This document shows, piece after piece, positions 25,312-34,861 of a stretch of 64,000 nt of DNA. Source of the DNA: Paenibacillus jilunlii (GTDB lineage Bacteria > Bacillota > Bacilli > Paenibacillales > Paenibacillaceae); assembly GCF_900102965.1 (NCBI RefSeq), contig NZ_FNGM01000008.1, forward strand, positions 209,362 through 273,361, written 5' to 3'. Positions within the stretch are counted from its first letter, which is position 1. Each line of letters starts with the position of its first letter. Below the pieces are notes generated by a model. The model was not told the origin of the DNA. It made no database searches and saw nothing but the letters and a program-made list of their open reading frames with translations. The position numbers and the translations under genes are program-made.

Positions 25312-25524
25312 GATGACCTCCTTCGAAATCTTCAATATGTATACATGTAATATGTACAAGATAAGGATAAATATCCGTGTCTTTGTGGCGCCCTCATGCA
25401 AATCATGCCAGATTCCGGCATAGTACCCAGAATACTTCCTTAAGCTGCTGATCACCGCCGTTTATGCGATAATAACACTACCAGCATCCTTTACGCTTAT
25501 AGAGAACGGAGGAAGGAAAGAGTA

Positions 25525-26340
25525 ATGGCATTTGAGTGGTGGCAGGGATTTGTCCGGGCCTGGCGGGATTACCCGCTTCCGGAAGGGGCAAGGATTGGTG
25601 GACGTTATAAGATAGAATCTCTGTTGGGGCAAGGGAGCTACGGGCTGACTTACCGGTGCCGGGACACTAGGGATGGGGCTCTTCTGGCCGTCAAACAGTC
25701 GAGGCCGAGCAAGAAAGCGGTGGGCAGGGAAATGCTTCGCAAGGAAAGTAATATTTTGCGCTCCATGGATCATCCCAACATTCCTGCATGCCGTGATTTT
25801 TTGGAATACAAAGGCTCGAGCTGGCTGGTAACCGATTATATTGAAGGAAACACGCTGGAAGAATTGATCTTTGACGGGGGTATCGTCTACGGGGAGCGGG
25901 AGTGTCTGGACACGACCTTGAAACTGATGGAACTGGTGGCCCATGTCCATGCTCGTGGATATGTTCACCTGGATCTGCGCATTCCTAATGTGATCCTTAC
26001 ACGGGAAGGAATGTACTTAATTGATTTCGGGCTGGCAAGGCGGATCGGCGAGGAAGAAACCTTGCTTGGTGATCGGAAGCCGAAGACAGGGGAGATACCG
26101 GGACGGATGCCGCCGGTTATCGCCTCGGATTTATATGACGTCGGACAATTAATGCTGTTCATGCTGTATTCCGGTTACCGGCCTGAGCCGGGAGAGCAGG
26201 AACGGAACTGGCGTGAGGAACTGGATTTGTCACCGGGGATGCTGCAGCTCCTTTCCCGGCTTCTTGGAGAGCGGGAACCCTATTCGGATACCGCATTGTT
26301 TGTCCGCGAGGCGGAGGTTTTGCAAGAGAGCCTGCGGTGA
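25525..26340 (+). CDS. Serine/threonine protein kinase (Hanks type, soluble)
   Basis: 271 residues. Kinase subdomains in order: glycine loop LGQGSYGLTYR (about 35), VAIK-type Lys in LLAVKQ (about 54), catalytic loop HLDLRIPN (about 148; HLD replaces HRD), DFG in YLIDFGLAR (about 170), and SDLYDVGQLMLFML. No transmembrane or PASTA part, unlike PrkC. It lies between two ger loci and starts behind GGAGGAAGG. A link to sporulation or germination is suggested by neighbourhood only. Confidence 0.9.
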   Translation: MAFEWWQGFVRAWRDYPLPEGARIGGRYKIESLLGQGSYGLTYRCRDTRDGALLAVKQSRPSKKAVGREMLRKESNILRSMDHPNIPACRDFLEYKGSSWLVTDYIEGNTLEELIFDGGIVYGERECLDTTLKLMELVAHVHARGYVHLDLRIPNVILTREGMYLIDFGLARRIGEEETLLGDRKPKTGEIPGRMPPVIASDLYDVGQLMLFMLYSGYRPEPGEQERNWREELDLSPGMLQLLSRLLGEREPYSDTALFVREAEVLQESLR

Positions 26341-26351
26341 GACCGGCACAA

Positions 26352-26390
26352 AAAAAGCGCCTTCAGCCAAAAGCTGAAAAGGCGCCTTGT
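26352..26390. terminator. Bidirectional terminator
   Basis: AAGCGCCTTCAGC pairs with GCTGAAAAGGCGC(TT) around CAAAA, with A7 upstream and TT downstream. It separates the convergent kinase and small-protein genes. Confidence 0.85.
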
Positions 26391-26418
26391 AATTCGTGCA
26401 GGGATGGTCAAGCAAGAA

Positions 26419-26634
26419 TCAGCTTGAGCTGCCGTAGCGATTCTTATAATATTTATGTCCGTTTCCTCCGCGGTGTGAGTCCGATGACGAGTAGCTCTTG
26501 TATCCGCGGCTGCTGCTTGAATGTCTGCCGTATACAGGCCTCCCTTTATGACTGCTTGAAGATCTGTGCCGCCCTCCATGCTGAGAGTGCTCCATGGAGT
26601 GCATCACTTTGCCGAGAAGTTTTTTTAGCATCAT
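26419..26634 (-). CDS. Small Ser/Gly/His/Tyr-rich protein, 71 residues
   Basis: MMLKKLLGKVMHSMEHSQHG, then low-complexity SSSS, RGYKSYSSSDSHRGG and a C-terminal KYYKNRYGSSS. The ribosome binding site AAAGGAGG is excellent and a terminator follows, so this is a real gene. Tyr/Ser/His-rich small proteins of this look occur as coat or surface-associated proteins in Bacillales; no family assigned. Its place between a kinase and an SGNH esterase near ger genes fits a spore-related role but does not prove it. Confidence 0.65.
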   Translation of the reverse strand: MMLKKLLGKVMHSMEHSQHGGRHRSSSSHKGRPVYGRHSSSSRGYKSYSSSDSHRGGNGHKYYKNRYGSSS

Positions 26635-26765
26635 GTTTCCTCCTTTAGGGGTTGTAAAAGCCGCTTAACACGGCCTTATTCTTTAATTACCCTATATTAC
26701 GGTATTCATACCTGAGGGTTTCGTGATTATATCAGCAGGCCAGCCTATTTTTGCAAATGTTAGGT

Positions 26766-28511
26766 CTAACCGTTATAGCCGAAGCCGAGAATTGTAAAGC
26801 ATTTGTCCTGATCTTCCCGTGCCATTCTGATTTCGATTACATGCTCCTGGGTATGCTCATGCTGGTAGAGAATCACCGGATTGCAGTGTGTCCAGTTGTT
26901 CTCATGCGGATCAGCGGTGAGTCTCAGTCGGCCGTCCACATAGATCTCCGCTTTCCCGAACTCGGGGCTGCCCGAATCCTTGTACACGAGGATAAGGTTT
27001 TTGCTGGTTATCGTCAGCTTGAAGCTGTCCTGTCCAGAAGCTGCCGTATGCATCCAGTTATATGGGAATTCCGGAGTTCCGAAGGGGTTGAGGTCCATTT
27101 CTACCATCTGGAGTTCTGTATCTGTTTCCGTAAAACCCCCTGCTTCGATAACAGCGCTGGCATGAGTCTTGCGGTCCAACAAACGGGTGTTGGCAAAATC
27201 CTTCCCCAGAACCGGCGGTTTATCCAGTATGATATCTTCTCTGTCCACAAGCGATTTATAGGTTTCGGAAAACAGGAAGGCAAGACAGTCCGCCATTACC
27301 CGGTGGCCTTCATTAGTAGGATGATAGATATCGTAGAAAAATTGCCGTTTCGAGATAACGTTCCCCTCGGCTTTGCTCAGGCGGAACTGCCCGGTTACTG
27401 CGTCCTTTACGCTCACCATGGGAAGATTATAGTGCAGGCCCACAGGAGAGAGCCGTTCCTGCAGGTTCCAGTCATTCACAAACACGCTGAACAGCAGAAT
27501 CACAGCAGGCCGGTTCCCGGCAGCAAGAATCTTCAGGATCAGGCTTTCGTAGCAGTTGCCCTTCGTTTCATCGCCCTCGTCATTTACCGCAAATTCCACC
27601 ACCACGATGTCAGGTGTTACCGCGCCGTCCCTGAGAATGTCCCTGTCATAGCGGATCACTCCAAGTTCAGAGGGCGTACCCCCTACACCTGCTTTTACAT
27701 AGTGAATATTCTCTCCGCCGATCTGGCCGAACAGTTCCTTGAATCTTACATACGATTGATAGGCATAACATCCGGTATGTATCGGCTTCGCTCCCGCACC
27801 CTGAGTAATGGAGCCGCCAATGTAAGCTATCGTTACGTCCTCGCCTTTTACTGCTTTTTCCATGGCGGCTTTCAATCTTTTGTTGTTACCCGAGTGGACC
27901 AGGGACTTTCCGATCATGTCCCGGTATTCATTCGAACCAAATGCAACCGGAGGCTCAGCTGAAAGTTCAGGTACCGTGTAGCCTTCATGCAGATAGAAAA
28001 TAATACTTGCCGTTGCCAGCTCGCCTGCGCGGCTGAATTCAAAGGCAAATTTACCCGGAGCCGCGTCATCCGCTGACCATGCGATATCCTCCAGCCTAAG
28101 TATAAGTTCCGTTCCGTCGACTGGGCATGGAATAAGCAGCCGGGTGCCCGACTCATACTTGCTGGTTTTGCCCCAGTTCTGCAGCAGAAAAGAGACCTCC
28201 GCCTGTTCTCTGTCCGTCTTCACGGAGATTCCGATACTGTGGACCAATTGGCGGAATCCGGTCCAGCTTGAGAGAAGGGCCAGCATCTGCTCGTCCGTAA
28301 CCCCGCCTGTAAATCTGGCCTTATCGGTCAGATAGCTGCCCTCCAGATAAATTTCCTGTGAAGGTCTGCCTTCAGGCCGGGCTGTCGCTTCAATAGCTGT
28401 TTCGAACAGCACAAAAAAACCGCTTCTTTGCTCCACCGGGTCCTTGGGTGCTTTTGGACCTTCCGTCCTGCCGCCGGCTAGGGTCCGCTTATGATCTTCC
28501 AATTTCATCAT
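26766..28511 (-). CDS. SGNH/GDSL-type hydrolase (CE2/CE3-like esterase), 581 residues
   Basis: The SGNH domain is in the middle: block I YIGGSITQGAGA (catalytic Ser about residue 241), block III EFAVNDEG with Asn, block V DIYHPTNEGHRVMAD with the catalytic Asp/His pair (about 390). A ~200-residue N-terminal beta-sandwich-like domain and a ~150-residue C-terminal domain flank it, as in carbohydrate esterases acting on acetylated glycans. No signal peptide, so probably intracellular. A cre-like site (28531-28544) lies just upstream, hinting at catabolite control. The large frames on the opposite strand are shadows. Confidence 0.85.
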   Translation of the reverse strand: MMKLEDHKRTLAGGRTEGPKAPKDPVEQRSGFFVLFETAIEATARPEGRPSQEIYLEGSYLTDKARFTGGVTDEQMLALLSSWTGFRQLVHSIGISVKTDREQAEVSFLLQNWGKTSKYESGTRLLIPCPVDGTELILRLEDIAWSADDAAPGKFAFEFSRAGELATASIIFYLHEGYTVPELSAEPPVAFGSNEYRDMIGKSLVHSGNNKRLKAAMEKAVKGEDVTIAYIGGSITQGAGAKPIHTGCYAYQSYVRFKELFGQIGGENIHYVKAGVGGTPSELGVIRYDRDILRDGAVTPDIVVVEFAVNDEGDETKGNCYESLILKILAAGNRPAVILLFSVFVNDWNLQERLSPVGLHYNLPMVSVKDAVTGQFRLSKAEGNVISKRQFFYDIYHPTNEGHRVMADCLAFLFSETYKSLVDREDIILDKPPVLGKDFANTRLLDRKTHASAVIEAGGFTETDTELQMVEMDLNPFGTPEFPYNWMHTAASGQDSFKLTITSKNLILVYKDSGSPEFGKAEIYVDGRLRLTADPHENNWTHCNPVILYQHEHTQEHVIEIRMAREDQDKCFTILGFGYNG

Positions 28512-28530
28512 CCTCGCTTTCTGAGTGTTG

Positions 28531-28544
28531 TGAATGCGCTCTCA
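28531..28544. promoter_or_regulatory. Candidate cre (CcpA) site before the SGNH hydrolase
   Basis: TGAATGCGCTCTCA differs at two positions from the symmetric TGAAAGCGCTTTCA form and lies 20 bp upstream of the start codon. Confidence 0.45.
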
Positions 28545-28625
28545 GAAACCATTATAGACAAGGATGCACAAACCGCTCAACGGGCAAAGCAAATCTATCA
28601 CTAATTATTACAAAAACTCTCTAGT

Positions 28626-29735
28626 TTACCCCTGTTCCCTGTTTTGGGCAGAGCGTTTTCTGAAAAAATGAACAACGAGCAGGAGTGAAGGGAAGACCAA
28701 GGCATAGGTGAAGTCCCAGTCCACCCAGAAAGGGGGGATTTCCTTAACATAAAAAATAATATCTTTGGCCAGGATACTCGTCATGCCGTAAATCAGAAAG
28801 GCCACCGGAAAGATCAGCTGCCTGTAGGTTTTCAGCTTCAGCAACTGGGCTGTCCCTAAGACAAAGGCGTAGAAGTATAGTGCTGTTTTGAAATAAGTGC
28901 TGATAATCCAGGTGGTGGCCAGCAGGGCTTCAATCCGCTGCAGAAAATTGCCGATGTTGATTCTTTGGGCAAGAATATAGGCCGGATAGAATTCATGCTC
29001 GGAAAAATAGGGCCCGAGTACCGTCAGAGAAAGAAACACAATCAGGTTAAGGCCAAGAGCCCCGATGAAAAGGGAGATGAATATATCGCGGCTTGTTTTG
29101 CTGTGTTTTTGGGCAAAGGGATAGACCATGAAGAACACGCACATTTCTCCGTACGGATAAAATACGCCGTACATAATAGTATGTAGCATGTCCGGAAGCG
29201 GCGTATTCCAAATAGGATGGATCCGCTCCATTTGAACATTGGGAAACAGCAGGATGAGGGAGATCAGAAAAAGGGCGAAAAAAGGAAAGAAAATCTGTGC
29301 CGAGCGGCCCAGATTCTCCAGACCCAACCGTAAGCCGTACACTAACAGAACAATGGCCATGAAGCGGATCACCCCGCCGGGTGTCCCCTCGTAAATTTGT
29401 GTGCACATGAAGTCTTCAATTTCCCTGACATAAGTGGACGCTGCCATTAGAAAAAAGAATAAATAACTCACCGCTACTGCTCCGCCCGCCCATTTTCCTA
29501 AAATCTGTGTTGAAAGCTCGATAATGGTTTTATTTGGATTGATATTTGCAGCGGATACCATTAATTTAACGGTTGCCAGCCCCAGCGGAATACTAATAAG
29601 GCCGGCAATCCACGCATCCTCATGGGCTCCGGCTGCCAATAATGAAGGATATACAAGCGCCATATCCCCAATAAGCGTAAAGAGCCCCAATATGATCATT
29701 TGAGCCGAACTGATCCGGTCCTTTTCAAGACTCAT
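28626..29735 (-). CDS. Spore germination permease, GerAB family (second locus)
   Basis: 369 residues from ATG 29735 (MSLEKDRISSAQMIILGLF), which has ACGGAGG seven bases upstream; the longer frame to 29939 lacks support. About ten membrane helices of the Spore_permease family. It diverges from the gerA/gerC-type genes at 29909-32638 with a 173-bp intergenic region, so the subunits of this receptor are encoded on two strands. Confidence 0.92.
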   Translation of the reverse strand: MSLEKDRISSAQMIILGLFTLIGDMALVYPSLLAAGAHEDAWIAGLISIPLGLATVKLMVSAANINPNKTIIELSTQILGKWAGGAVAVSYLFFFLMAASTYVREIEDFMCTQIYEGTPGGVIRFMAIVLLVYGLRLGLENLGRSAQIFFPFFALFLISLILLFPNVQMERIHPIWNTPLPDMLHTIMYGVFYPYGEMCVFFMVYPFAQKHSKTSRDIFISLFIGALGLNLIVFLSLTVLGPYFSEHEFYPAYILAQRINIGNFLQRIEALLATTWIISTYFKTALYFYAFVLGTAQLLKLKTYRQLIFPVAFLIYGMTSILAKDIIFYVKEIPPFWVDWDFTYALVFPSLLLVVHFFRKRSAQNREQG

Positions 29736-29908
29736 GAGATTCCTCCGTATCGGCTGCAAGCAGTCCTTCAGCCATTTTTTATCCTTCCTTAGCATGCAAA
29801 GATCTTCCACAATTATGCACTTTAGATGGAAATAATGATGGACAGGGATAATTATCAATTTCCGAATCATACTATGTACACTTATTCGTGGAAAGTGGAG
29901 GATGCGCT

Positions 29909-31405
29909 TTGAAAGATATGAAACTTGGCACATTGTCATCCTGTATTAAGGATAATCAGATGCAGCTGGTTGAGCTTCTCGGGAAAAGCACCGATCTGAT
30001 CATCAAAGAACTGCAGCCGGATCAGGCTACACAAATTGCTGTGATTTATATTGATGGTCTTATCGACACACAGGTACTGCATCATTCGATTTTATTCTCA
30101 CTTCAGGAACGCTGTACCCCGGACCAGTTGAGGGATCTGGATGCCGGGCAGAAGCTTGAGCTTCTGCATAAACGCATACTGATGGCAGGAGATATGTCTG
30201 TCACCCATGACCTGGGGCCATTCGTTAATCAGCTGTTGTCCGGCAATGTGATGGTAATGGTGGATGGAACACCGGCTGCTCTGCGGATTGGACTGCCCGG
30301 ATGGGAGGACCGCAATGTCAGCGAGCCCAGCTCACAAACGGTTGTACGGGGCCCGATGGAGGGATTTACAGAAAATTTACGGACGAACACGGCGCTGCTC
30401 CGGAGAAAAATCAAAGACAGCCAGCTATGGCTGGAGACCTTCCAGATCGGCAGGGTGACCCAGACCAGTGTATCCATTATGTATCTCACCCACATTGCAA
30501 GCCCTGAGTTAGTGCAGGAGGTAAAACGCCGGCTGGGCAAAATTGATACAGACAGTATTCTGGAGAGCGGATATATCGAGGAGTTTATTCAGGATACGGC
30601 CGGGACGCCTTTCCCGACCATTTATAACAGCGACCGGCCGGATTCGATCGCGGCAGGAATCCTCGAGGGAAAAGTGGCGATTCTTGTTGACGGTACGCCA
30701 TTTGTCCTGCTGGTGCCTTCTTTTTTTGTTGCTTTTTTTCAATCTCCGGAAGATTACTATCAGCGGGCGGACATCGGTACCTTGCTGCGTTTTATTCGAT
30801 TTTTATCCTTTTTCATTACTATGCTTGCCCCCTCCTTTTATGTGGCAGTGACTACTTATCATCAGGAGATGATCCCTACCACGCTTGTTATCAGCCTTGC
30901 CGCACAGAGAGAGAGTGTTCCCTTTCCGGCGTTCGTGGAGGCGCTGCTGATGGAATTGACGTATGAGATTTTGCGGGAAGCGGGGGTAAGAATTCCGAAG
31001 AACGTGGGGCAGGCCATCTCGATTGTCGGTACGCTCGTGATCGGCCAGGCGGCAGTTTCGGCGGGGTTTATCTCTTCGGCGATGGTTATTATTGTATCCA
31101 TTACAGCCATTTCCAGCTTTGTCATCCCTGAAACGGGAATGGCCATTGCCGCAAGAATGATTCGTTTTGGCTTAATCGCTCTGGCTGGTTTTATCGGATT
31201 GTATGGCATTTTGTTCGGTATCTTTATCATCGTGCTGCATTTGGCAAGCCTGCGTTCTTTCGGGATGCCCTACATGAGCCCAATTGGTCCATACAAAGCC
31301 AATGATCTGAAGGATTCCCTCCTCCGCTTCCCCTGGCCGCGCTTAAAGTCCAGACCGGCAAACAGTAAAATTCAAAACCCAAACCGTCAAGACACAACCA
31401 AGTGA
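29909..31405 (+). CDS. Spore germination protein, GerA family (second locus)
   Basis: 498 residues from TTG 29909, which has GTGGAGGA seven bases upstream; GTG 29888 and ATG 29918 are alternatives. Architecture as in the first locus: soluble N-domain (VVRGPMEGFTENL, FQIGRVTQTSVSIMYL) and C-terminal helices (PFPAFVEALLMELTYEILREA, GTLVIGQAAVSAG). Followed after 9 bp by its gerC-type partner. Confidence 0.93.
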   Translation: MKDMKLGTLSSCIKDNQMQLVELLGKSTDLIIKELQPDQATQIAVIYIDGLIDTQVLHHSILFSLQERCTPDQLRDLDAGQKLELLHKRILMAGDMSVTHDLGPFVNQLLSGNVMVMVDGTPAALRIGLPGWEDRNVSEPSSQTVVRGPMEGFTENLRTNTALLRRKIKDSQLWLETFQIGRVTQTSVSIMYLTHIASPELVQEVKRRLGKIDTDSILESGYIEEFIQDTAGTPFPTIYNSDRPDSIAAGILEGKVAILVDGTPFVLLVPSFFVAFFQSPEDYYQRADIGTLLRFIRFLSFFITMLAPSFYVAVTTYHQEMIPTTLVISLAAQRESVPFPAFVEALLMELTYEILREAGVRIPKNVGQAISIVGTLVIGQAAVSAGFISSAMVIIVSITAISSFVIPETGMAIAARMIRFGLIALAGFIGLYGILFGIFIIVLHLASLRSFGMPYMSPIGPYKANDLKDSLLRFPWPRLKSRPANSKIQNPNRQDTTK

Positions 31406-31414
31406 GGACTGTGT

Positions 31415-32638
31415 ATGAGCTCTAAAAAAAGTAGAACTCTTTCCATGCTGCTGATAGCCCTTCTTGCCCCCCTGCTGCTCAGCGGCTGCTGGGAAAGAAG
31501 GGAGTTGAATGAAATGGCTTTTGTGCTGGCGATGGGGCTGGATAAGGCTGAATCCGGCTACAGGGTCACCATGCAGGTAGTTATTCCTTCCGCGATTTCC
31601 TCACAGACGGTTGGAGGAAGTGGAGGCGGCGGGGTGCCAGTGGTTGTATCCAGCTTCACCGTACCGACAATTTTTGAAGCAGACCGGAAGTACAGTCTTC
31701 TCAGTTCGAGATCAGGCTACAAAGGGCATATCCGCGTACTGGTAATCGGAGAGGAACTCGCCCGGGCAGGCATTGCTGAAACACTTGATGTGCTGAACAG
31801 GAGCCGGGAACCGCGAAATGATTACTATGTAATGGTCGCGAAAAACACTACCGCAGAAGAGATCCTGAAGGTTCTTACCCCGCTGGATAAATTGCCGGCG
31901 AATAAATTGTTTAGTGCCATGGACAAGGCCTATAAGGAATCCGCCAGGATAGTCGCCGTTCCTCTGAACGCGTTCATTGAAAATCTGATCTATGATGGGA
32001 TAAATCCGGTATTGGCCGGCGTTGAGGTGACTGGCAATGCTAAAGAGGGAGACAAGAAGAGCAATCTCGATGAGAGTGTCCCCAAAGCCACATTGCGTTA
32101 CCACAGTGTAGCTGTATTCAAGAGGGACAAAATGATCGGGTGGTTAAACGATAATGAGACGATCGGCTACAATTTTATCACCGATAAAGTTGTCAAAGCC
32201 TCAGGCCCCATACCAGGAAACGATGGCCGGCCGATTGTGATTGAAGCTCTGCATACATCCACCAAACGCAAAGTAAAGGTAATCGGCGGCGAGCCGCATA
32301 TTTACATTCATGTGCAGGCAGAGTGCAACATTGAAGAGGTGCAGAGCGGAGATAATCTGGAGTCGGAGAAGGTGATCACAGGGCTGGAGAAGAAAACGGA
32401 AGAGCGGATTATCTCGCGGATGAAATCTGCTGTTGAGCAGATTAATGAGGATTACAATGTGGATATCATGGGCTTTGGCCAGATGATCTACCGTGCTAAA
32501 CCGCAGGTCTGGGCCAGACTGCAGCAGCGGAAGGGAGACGATTACCTGAAGTCGCTGCCCATTCATTATAGTGCCAGCGTCACGATTACCCGGATCGGCG
32601 TTACAGATAAATCTTTTATTGGTGATATCAAGGAGTGA
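31415..32638 (+). CDS. Spore germination lipoprotein, Ger(x)C family (second locus)
   Basis: 407 residues. Signal peptide with lipobox LLLSGCWERRELNEM (Cys about 25) followed by Ger(x)C domains 1 and 3. A Gly-rich insertion, GGSGGGGVP, after residue 65 is unusual in length. Ribosome binding site AGTGAGGA. It ends inside the ribosome binding site of the next small gene. Confidence 0.93.
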   Translation: MSSKKSRTLSMLLIALLAPLLLSGCWERRELNEMAFVLAMGLDKAESGYRVTMQVVIPSAISSQTVGGSGGGGVPVVVSSFTVPTIFEADRKYSLLSSRSGYKGHIRVLVIGEELARAGIAETLDVLNRSREPRNDYYVMVAKNTTAEEILKVLTPLDKLPANKLFSAMDKAYKESARIVAVPLNAFIENLIYDGINPVLAGVEVTGNAKEGDKKSNLDESVPKATLRYHSVAVFKRDKMIGWLNDNETIGYNFITDKVVKASGPIPGNDGRPIVIEALHTSTKRKVKVIGGEPHIYIHVQAECNIEEVQSGDNLESEKVITGLEKKTEERIISRMKSAVEQINEDYNVDIMGFGQMIYRAKPQVWARLQQRKGDDYLKSLPIHYSASVTITRIGVTDKSFIGDIKE

Positions 32639-32646
32639 TCCTAAAG

Positions 32647-32871
32647 ATGCTGCTGTTTTTTCTTGTGATTTCGGCAGGTTGTATTATCATCGACCTGCCT
32701 TTGCTGAAGCAGAAAAGCAGGACCCGCGACCGCCTGGTCTGGCTCCTGTTCTGGGCCATGGGCATTGCCGCGGTCTACTGTTCGCTCAACAAAATCAAAG
32801 TCCCCAGCCCGCTGTACCTGGTAATGATAATCTATAGGCCGGTTAACAGTTTGTTTGAGTCTTGGTTTTAA
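32647..32871 (+). CDS. Small membrane protein at the end of the second ger operon
   Basis: 74 residues from ATG 32647 (AAGGAG 11 bases upstream; the GTG at 32635 has no spacing to that site). Two hydrophobic segments: MLLFFLVISAGCIIIDLPLL and LVWLLFWAMGIAAVYC. Small two-helix membrane proteins sometimes accompany ger operons (GerD/GerP are unrelated); this could be a receptor accessory subunit. Family unknown to me. Confidence 0.65.
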   Translation: MLLFFLVISAGCIIIDLPLLKQKSRTRDRLVWLLFWAMGIAAVYCSLNKIKVPSPLYLVMIIYRPVNSLFESWF

Positions 32872-33002
32872 TCGGCTGCCTGGGGCGGGACTCGCATTGA
32901 GGTGCTGGATATGTCTTACTCGCCCCGTTATCCGAAATGCTGGCTCTATTGCTGTTCGAGAGATCCGTCGTCGTTCCTCACTCTAACCTAGTCTCCATCT
33001 GC

Positions 33003-34757
33003 TTACTCAGCGCCTACGCTGAGATTCTGCGGGGTGAAGATCATGTCCTCGGCAGGCTCGGTAATCTCCTGGGAATAGCGGCCGACGGTTACTCTCCCTG
33101 CGTGGATTTTGCGGACACTGATCTTCTGGCCGGCTTTGAGTGACGAACGGGCGCCTGTATCGCCGCTTACTATTTGTGCAGTGAGAGTCCCGCCTGCCTC
33201 CAGCTGTGATTCCCGGCAGACTGCATCCGGCATCATGAAAGTGATGTCTGCCAGGGAGAGCAGGTCGCTTTGCAGTGTCCCGTCCTTGTGAATGCAAATG
33301 CCGCCACTTGATTTGATGATGGTGTTATGGCAATGCGGGATGTCAACACAGACATTGGCTTCCTCCATGCGGGCTACCCCGGTGTACAAATTCTTCAGCA
33401 ATTTCAATAATGACACCAGCATGGCATCATTAAAGGTATCGATGAACAGAGTGGGCCGTAAGAAAACGTCCAGAATCCGCTGCAGCTGCTTGTTGTCCGG
33501 GTGAGATGTTTGCTTGATGCTGGCCGCTACGGATTCCAGATCACGAATCAGGACGGGGATCTTCTTATATTTAGTCTCCATGAGCAGCAGAATGACTTGC
33601 CCGAACTTTACGGTCTGCTGCCGGGATTGTATTTCCCGGGTCAGCAGTCTGGAGGCTTTCCGCAGCAGGCTGACTTCTTCGATCAGCTTCTCGGAGAGGT
33701 GGTAGAGACGGTTATAGGTTACGCCGAAGGCGCCCGAATACAACTGGCTGTCGCCCACATTGCCCAGTATATAAATACTGCCTGTTGCTGTAATGGTAGA
33801 ATTATGGACATTGCCGCATACATATACATTTCCTAAAGCCTCGATAATCGAGTTGTCCTCCACGTCCTGGTGTACAATTACATCGCCTGAGAATACGATA
33901 TTGCCTGTTTGGCGGTTCACGCAGCCCGGAACAGTAAATACGGTTGTGATATCGAAAGTTGTGACATTTGTACCGGTCACACGCGGCCGGCCGTCTTTAA
34001 GGGCTGTAATTTCATGGCTTGGCAGCAGCAGAGCGCCCTCTTTGGCCACAACTTTGATATCCCGGGGAGGTGCGGCGGGTAGAATGCTGCCGTATACATC
34101 GTACCCGGGTACGCCGTCGCGGGGCAGGTGCTTGCGGGCAATGATATCGCCTCTCTGGGCAACGGGAATCCGGAGTTGATTGGGGGTATCCGCAGCCCCT
34201 TCTAAGGAATTGAAAGGGTTTCCGGCATGCTCGGCAAAAAACAAATCAAGCTTCGCATCTTCGCCTGCAGCAGGCGGCCTGCCTTCCGCAACACAAACCG
34301 GCAGATAGGTCGGTTGATTCAATTCCGCATAGATTGCGGGGATATTCAGGTTTTGCGACATCGATTTTTTCTCGAAATCGGCAATAATCTGTTCAATGCC
34401 GAGGGTGGACAGCAGAGTGGAAGAGTCCATTTCAGCCCTTACCGCGAGATGGCTCGATGCCGGGGTGTTCACCAGGTTCCATTTATACTGTTCCACATGG
34501 TTCAGAGTAAGGAAGGCTTGGAGTTTATCCTCGGAGACGGTGATCTGATAAGGGGGCGGTTCTTGTATGGACCAGGTAACCCGGTCGGAGGATACAACGG
34601 GTACGAGACCGGCTACCGGCTGTTTATTGACCTCCAGCACAACAGGCGGGACCGCCGAGAGGATTGCCGGCTCGCCGCCGGGCAGCGGGGAGGTAATGTA
34701 GAACTGGTTGTTCTGAACAATAATAATGCCGTTTTTCTCGGTAATGCGCTGTGGCAT
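33003..34757 (-). CDS. DUF342/FapA-like polymer-forming domain protein
   Basis: 584 residues. The N-terminal third includes the conserved FapA region (GDIIARKHLPRDGVPGYDVYG). The middle is a right-handed beta-helix (NIVFSGDVIVHQDVEDNSII, NVYVCGNVHNSTITATGSIYILGNV), then a helical coiled segment (~370-430) and a second beta-helix part (DVPHC..SSGGICIHKDG, ITFMMPDAVCRESQLEAGG). The name FapA (flagellar assembly A) comes from relatives; actual function is poorly known. Its mRNA leader carries a c-di-GMP-I riboswitch, tying it to biofilm/motility control. Start ATG behind AAAAGGAGCC. Confidence 0.88.
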   Translation of the reverse strand: MPQRITEKNGIIIVQNNQFYITSPLPGGEPAILSAVPPVVLEVNKQPVAGLVPVVSSDRVTWSIQEPPPYQITVSEDKLQAFLTLNHVEQYKWNLVNTPASSHLAVRAEMDSSTLLSTLGIEQIIADFEKKSMSQNLNIPAIYAELNQPTYLPVCVAEGRPPAAGEDAKLDLFFAEHAGNPFNSLEGAADTPNQLRIPVAQRGDIIARKHLPRDGVPGYDVYGSILPAAPPRDIKVVAKEGALLLPSHEITALKDGRPRVTGTNVTTFDITTVFTVPGCVNRQTGNIVFSGDVIVHQDVEDNSIIEALGNVYVCGNVHNSTITATGSIYILGNVGDSQLYSGAFGVTYNRLYHLSEKLIEEVSLLRKASRLLTREIQSRQQTVKFGQVILLLMETKYKKIPVLIRDLESVAASIKQTSHPDNKQLQRILDVFLRPTLFIDTFNDAMLVSLLKLLKNLYTGVARMEEANVCVDIPHCHNTIIKSSGGICIHKDGTLQSDLLSLADITFMMPDAVCRESQLEAGGTLTAQIVSGDTGARSSLKAGQKISVRKIHAGRVTVGRYSQEITEPAEDMIFTPQNLSVGAE

Positions 34758-34824
34758 TGCGTTTGGCTCCTTTTTAGATAATCAATGGGCATTTGGACAT
34801 AAGAGTATCCCGGCAGGCAGATAC

Positions 34825-34842
34825 GGTATCCTAACGGATACC
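34825..34842 (-). promoter_or_regulatory. Hairpin in the riboswitch expression platform
   Basis: GGTATCC-GTTA-GGATACC (as read on the minus strand) is perfect. The following GTATC...GATAC can form a competing stem, so two exclusive folds lie between aptamer and gene. No poly-U tract is evident, leaving the mechanism open. Confidence 0.55.
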
Positions 34843-34861
34843 CGCACAATACAGCGTCTTC

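Noticed and set aside
26751..27962. 403-residue frame on the plus strand
   Set aside because: It lies opposite the SGNH hydrolase, has no ribosome binding site or recognisable domain and is a composition shadow of that gene.
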